In this document: piece after piece, positions 60,544-64,000 of the stretch
Layout of the letters: each line of letters starts with the position of its first letter
Numbering within the stretch: the stretch's first letter is position 1
Source of the DNA: an uncultured Dokdonia sp.
GTDB taxonomy: Bacteria; Bacteroidota; Bacteroidia; Flavobacteriales; Flavobacteriaceae
Direction of reading: 5' to 3'
Assembly (NCBI GenBank): GCA_947503305.1
Contig: CANNDF010000006.1
Span: 124,001 to 188,000, forward strand
Length of the DNA: 64,000 bases
Notes under the pieces: model-generated
Database searches by the model: none
What the model saw: only the letters and a program-made list of their open reading frames with translations
What the model was told of the DNA's origin: nothing
Position numbers and translations under genes: made by a program

Positions 60544-61491
60544 ATGGATCATATAAAAACAATTGATATTCTGTGTGTTGGAGAAACACTAATTGATTTT
60601 ATAGGACATCAAGTAGATATGCGCATAGAAAATACAAAAGATTACCATCGGTATTTAGGAGGATCTCCTACCAATGTCGCTATGAATATGTCTCGATTAG
60701 GAATGAATGTAAGGTTAGCCAGTACAATAGGGCAAGATGGATTTGGAGTGTACATTATGGATAAGCTTAGAGAAAATAGGGTCTCATCAGAGCTAGTACG
60801 ACTTGATGCTATACAACCTACAAGTGTCATCTTTGTATCTAAAACTGCAGATACACCAGATTTTGTTGCTTATCGGAAGGCAGATATGATGATCACTGAA
60901 AATCAAATCCCTTCTGAGGTATTAGAAAAAACCAAAATCTTTCATACTACAGCATTTGCATTAAGTAAAAACCCAGCACGCAATACTATTCTTTCTAAAG
61001 CAAAAGAAGCGTCAGAGTTAGGGTGTAAATTGAGTATTGATTTAAATTACTCATCTCGTATCTGGCCGGATCCTTTAAAAGCAATGGAAACAATAAAAAT
61101 GTATTGTCAATATGATCCACTTATAAAAATAAGTGAAGATGATATGGAACGTCTTTTTGAAGAACGTCTTACACACGAAGATATATTTGCATTTTTTCAT
61201 GAGCATCTCAAAGTGAGTATCGTTTGCCTGACTCTAGGCAGTAGAGGCGTGATTCTATCTCAAAAAGATAAAGAAAGTATCCAGTTGCCAGCTCAAAAAG
61301 TAGATAAGATTATGGATGCTACAGGAGCAGGAGACGCGTTTTGGAGCGGGTTTTTATTTGCATACAGTAAAGAATTTCCTATGAAACGATGTCTTAAAAT
61401 TGCATTATCACTAGCCGCCATTAAGCTTCAAAATGTAGGGAGACTACCTCAAAATGTAGACCTCCTTACACAACTTTTAAGTATTACTTAA
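60544..61491 (+). CDS. PfkB-family carbohydrate kinase, probable fructokinase
   Basis: The 315-residue ribokinase-fold protein has the N-terminal GETLIDFIG strand, GGSPTNVAMNMSRLG (PfkB signature 1), an LTLGSRGV motif and the catalytic DATGAGDAFWSGFLFA (signature 2), in which the second Asp is the base. The NVAMNMSRLG variant and length suit fructokinases and 2-keto-3-deoxygluconate kinases. Since the operon cleaves disaccharides, phosphorylating fructose is the most likely role. It is the last gene of the sugar operon, four bases after the glycosidase. Confidence 0.88.
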   Translation: MDHIKTIDILCVGETLIDFIGHQVDMRIENTKDYHRYLGGSPTNVAMNMSRLGMNVRLASTIGQDGFGVYIMDKLRENRVSSELVRLDAIQPTSVIFVSKTADTPDFVAYRKADMMITENQIPSEVLEKTKIFHTTAFALSKNPARNTILSKAKEASELGCKLSIDLNYSSRIWPDPLKAMETIKMYCQYDPLIKISEDDMERLFEERLTHEDIFAFFHEHLKVSIVCLTLGSRGVILSQKDKESIQLPAQKVDKIMDATGAGDAFWSGFLFAYSKEFPMKRCLKIALSLAAIKLQNVGRLPQNVDLLTQLLSIT

Positions 61492-61536
61492 CCTTCATTT
61501 TATTATTATCACGCAGAAGTAGCAATAAGAATACCT

Positions 61537-61544
61537 TATTTTTG
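61537..61544 (+). promoter_or_regulatory. -7 promoter element (TATTTTTG) for the malic enzyme gene
   Basis: Exact TAnnTTTG match 19 bases before the ATG at 61564. Confidence 0.55.
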
Positions 61545-61563
61545 CAAGTCAACTATACAATCT

Positions 61564-63843
61564 ATGAAAAAAGACAGTAAACGTCGAGAAGCACTTATAT
61601 ATCATGCAAAACCTAAGCCTGGTAAAATAGAAGTCATCCCAACAAAGAAATATGCCTCCCAACGAGATCTTGCCCTTGCGTATTCCCCTGGAGTTGCAGA
61701 ACCGTGTTTGGAGATAGAAAGAGACATAAAAAATGTCTATAAATATACCGCAAAAGGAAATCTAGTAGCTGTAATTTCTAATGGAACAGCAGTATTAGGG
61801 CTAGGAGATATCGGACCAGAAGCCTCCAAGCCTGTTATGGAAGGCAAAGGATTGCTTTTTAAAATCTTTGCAGGAATAGATGTATTTGATATTGAAGTAG
61901 GAACTAAAGATGTAGATGCTTTTATCGAAACTGTCAAGAATATCGCTCCTACTTTCGGAGGTATTAATCTGGAAGATATAAAAGCTCCTGAGGCCTTTGA
62001 GATAGAGCGTAGACTTAAAGAAGAGCTCAATATTCCTGTAATGCATGATGATCAACATGGTACTGCTATTATCTCTGCAGCAGCATTGCTCAATGCATTA
62101 GAACTAGCAGATAAAAAAATAGAAGATGTTCGTATCGTGGTAAGTGGAGCAGGCGCAGCAGCAGTGTCGTGTACACGACTATACAAAGCCTTTGGAGCAC
62201 GTGGAGAAAATATTGTCATGCTAGATAGTAAAGGTGTAATTAGGAAAGACAGAGAAAATCTTTCAAAGGAAAAAGGAGAGTTTGCTTCTGCTAGAAAAAT
62301 AGACACTCTAGAAGAGGCTATGGTAGATGCCGATGTGTTTGTAGGCCTTTCTATTGCAAATATTGTTTCACCAGCGATGGTAGAAAGCATGGCCAAAGAT
62401 CCAATTGTTTTTGCAATGGCAAACCCTGATCCAGAAATCGCCTATGATCTTGCGTGCAGTGTACGTAAAGATATTATTATGGCAACGGGTCGCTCTGATC
62501 ATCCTAATCAAGTAAATAATGTACTAGGATTTCCATTTATTTTCAGAGGAGCTTTGGATGTACGCGCAACAGGAATTAATGAAGCAATGAAAATGGCAGC
62601 GGTAAAAGCGCTTGCACAATTGACAAAAGAGCCTGTACCAGAACAAGTAAATATAGCCTATGGAGAAACTCGTTTTACATTTGGTAAAGATTATATTATT
62701 CCTAAACCATTTGACCCTAGGTTAATTACTACTGTTCCTCCCGCTGTAGCAAAAGCGGCTATGGATAGTGGGATAGCACAAGAGCCAATCCAGGATTGGG
62801 ATAAATATAATGATGAGTTACTTGAACGTCTGGGAGATGATAATAAAATTGTACGATTACTATTAGATCGAGCACGCACTGATCCAAAACGTATTGTATT
62901 TGCAGAGTCAGATCAGCTTGATGTATTAAAGGCAGCTCAGATAGTGTATGAAGAAGGGATTGCAATTCCTGTATTATTAGGGAATAGAGATGTAATTTTA
63001 GAACTTAAAGAAGAGATTGATTTTGATGCAGATGTAGAAATAATAGATCCAAAATCTAAAGAAGAAATAGATCATGTAAATAAATATGCAGATATCTATT
63101 GGAAATCACGTAAGCGCAAGGGAATTACCCAGTTTGAAGCAAGAAAGTTATTACGTCAGCGTGATTATTTTGCAGCAATGATGGTTAGTGAAGGAGATGC
63201 CGATGGGATGTTGTCAGGGCATAGCAGGAGCTATCCTTCTGTTGTAAAACCATTGTTGGAAGTAATAGGACCTGCAAAAGGAGTACAGAAAGTCGCTGCT
63301 ACCAATATAATGATTACTTCAAGAGGGCCATTATTTCTTTCGGATACATCTATAAATATAGAACCTACAGCCAAGGAACTTGCAAAAATTGCACAAATGA
63401 CGGCCACTACTGTTAAAATGTTTGGATTAGAACCTGTCATCGCAATGACATCGTATTCTAACTTTGGTTCTTCTACAAATGATAAAGCAACTCGAGTGAG
63501 AGAGGCCGTAGCATATTTGCATCGTTATTATCCAGAACTTATTGTAGATGGAGAGTTACAAGCAGACTTTGCTTTGAATCCAGAAATGCTTAAAAGTAAG
63601 TTTCCATTCTCCAAATTAGCAGGTAAAAAAGTAAACACTTTAGTTTTTTCAAATATAGATAGTGCAAATATTACCTATAAGATGGTCAAAGAACTTGAGA
63701 AAGCCGATAATATTGGACCTATTATGCTAGGAATGCGTAAACCTGTGCATGTATTACAGTTAGGGGCTAGTGTAGACGAGATGGTACATATGGCTGCTAT
63801 TGCGGTTATAGACGCCCAGAAGAAAGAAAAACATGGAATGTAA
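61564..63843 (+). CDS. maeB: NADP-dependent malic enzyme fused to a phosphotransacetylase domain
   Basis: The 759-residue MaeB-type protein decarboxylates malate to pyruvate with NADP. The malic domain (1-430) has LALAYSPGVAEPCLEIE, TAVLGLGDIGPEASKPVMEGKG, KAPEAFEIERRL and the nucleotide site VVSGAGAAAVSCTRL. The C-terminal phosphotransacetylase-like domain (about 435-759) has DGMLSGHSRSYP and IMITSRGPLFLSDTSI; in MaeB proteins it usually regulates the enzyme through acetyl-CoA rather than catalysing transfer. The gene is monocistronic, with its own promoter, and is followed by ruvA, an order common in flavobacteria. Confidence 0.95.
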   Translation: MKKDSKRREALIYHAKPKPGKIEVIPTKKYASQRDLALAYSPGVAEPCLEIERDIKNVYKYTAKGNLVAVISNGTAVLGLGDIGPEASKPVMEGKGLLFKIFAGIDVFDIEVGTKDVDAFIETVKNIAPTFGGINLEDIKAPEAFEIERRLKEELNIPVMHDDQHGTAIISAAALLNALELADKKIEDVRIVVSGAGAAAVSCTRLYKAFGARGENIVMLDSKGVIRKDRENLSKEKGEFASARKIDTLEEAMVDADVFVGLSIANIVSPAMVESMAKDPIVFAMANPDPEIAYDLACSVRKDIIMATGRSDHPNQVNNVLGFPFIFRGALDVRATGINEAMKMAAVKALAQLTKEPVPEQVNIAYGETRFTFGKDYIIPKPFDPRLITTVPPAVAKAAMDSGIAQEPIQDWDKYNDELLERLGDDNKIVRLLLDRARTDPKRIVFAESDQLDVLKAAQIVYEEGIAIPVLLGNRDVILELKEEIDFDADVEIIDPKSKEEIDHVNKYADIYWKSRKRKGITQFEARKLLRQRDYFAAMMVSEGDADGMLSGHSRSYPSVVKPLLEVIGPAKGVQKVAATNIMITSRGPLFLSDTSINIEPTAKELAKIAQMTATTVKMFGLEPVIAMTSYSNFGSSTNDKATRVREAVAYLHRYYPELIVDGELQADFALNPEMLKSKFPFSKLAGKKVNTLVFSNIDSANITYKMVKELEKADNIGPIMLGMRKPVHVLQLGASVDEMVHMAAIAVIDAQKKEKHGM

Positions 63844-63863
63844 TCGGGATTTTTTTTAAGTAC

Positions 63864-63877
63864 GCTTTCGCGAAAGC
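63864..63877. repeat. GCTTTCGCGAAAGC palindrome, copy 13 (intergenic)
   Basis: Exact copy between maeB and ruvA. Flanks TAC and ATA give partial symmetry. No T-run follows. Confidence 0.95.
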
Positions 63878-63960
63878 ATACTCATAGTAATCTCTATAAA
63901 TCTTAACTCCTATATGTAGAATATTTTCTTACATTTACGGGCTTAACATTAGATTAACAA

Positions 63961-64000
63961 ATGATTACTCATTTAAGGGGGAGACTAGTTGAAAAAAATC
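63961..64000 (+). CDS. ruvA: RuvA, first 13 codons (continues beyond window)
   Basis: The last 40 bases open with ATG and read MITHLRGRLVEKN, which matches the conserved RuvA N-terminus (MIxxLxGxLxEK). RuvA is the Holliday-junction-binding partner of RuvB. A near-consensus -7 element, TACATTTA at 63930-63937, lies 23 bases upstream. The gene order maeB then ruvA supports the call, but only 13 codons are visible. Confidence 0.8.
   Translation, partial: MITHLRGRLVEKN

Noticed and set aside
2660-63877. The palindrome as an intrinsic terminator
   Set aside because: Most copies are inside genes and none of the three intergenic copies is followed by a T-run; real terminators nearby have different stems.
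2660-63877. The palindrome as a parS-type partition site
   Set aside because: It looks parS-like (TTTC and GAAA arms), but a copy about every 5 kb is far too frequent for ParB loading sites.
1-64000. CRISPR arrays, insertion sequences or prophage
   Set aside because: No regularly spaced repeats, transposase motifs or phage genes were found; the only iterated element is the 14-bp palindrome, irregularly spaced.

Overview
The window is a low-GC bacterial chromosome segment from a marine member of the Flavobacteriaceae. It looks Dokdonia-like, but that genus guess rests on gene style only. Supporting features are a SusC/RagA TonB receptor, type IX secretion (T9SS) C-terminal sorting tails, Bacteroidetes -7 promoters (TAnnTTTG), alternative complex III (act) next to cytochrome oxidase, a mevalonate pathway and DUF2723 proteins. 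No phage, insertion sequence, CRISPR array or integrative element was seen, and gene order is compact.

Layout: 1-1817 is a truncated SusC-type receptor (minus). 2228-7193 holds a BaiN-like flavoprotein, an S8 protease with a sorting tail, TspO and an unknown lipoprotein. 7317-11280 is an isoprenoid run (mvaD, mevalonate-kinase-like, UbiA) ending in a nitrilase. 11370-12988 has exbD and an RsuA-type protein that lacks its catalytic Asp. 13028-20042 holds two convergent glycosyltransferase sets. 20163-26905 is mixed housekeeping: an FAD oxidase, a GreA-like protein, a propeller protein, an ABC ATPase, a phosphoesterase, a thioredoxin-fold protein without cysteines and a deacetylase. 26910-30203 is a giant DUF2723 membrane protein, followed by tRNA-Gln. 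30721-32942 is a secreted oxidoreductase plus GH26 pair. 33050-38573 is a universal stress protein and rimP-nusA-infB. 39299-51148 is actABCDEF-coxBA, a complete quinol-to-oxygen electron transfer module. 51272-54618 is ruvB, a cytochrome P450 and queG. 54781-61491 is a sugar operon: SLC45-type symporter, second MFS carrier, trehalase, an (alpha/alpha)6 glycosidase and a PfkB kinase. 61564-63843 is a malic enzyme-phosphotransacetylase fusion, and ruvA begins at 63961.

How parts connect: near-identical 16-bp LacI-type operators lie 117 bp upstream of the SusC gene and 113 bp upstream of the sugar operon, which suggests one regulon for outer-membrane uptake, inner-membrane transport and hydrolysis of a glucoside such as trehalose, sucrose or maltodextrin. 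The act-cox run is one long co-directional block with short gaps.

The most striking unexplained signal is the 14-bp palindrome GCTTTCGCGAAAGC. I found 13 exact copies and two one-base variants by eye across the 64 kb. Ten exact copies and both variants lie inside genes, in all three reading phases, adding short peptides (AFAKA, RFRES or LSRK). Two copies share a perfect 22-bp extended palindrome. I know of no described function for it.
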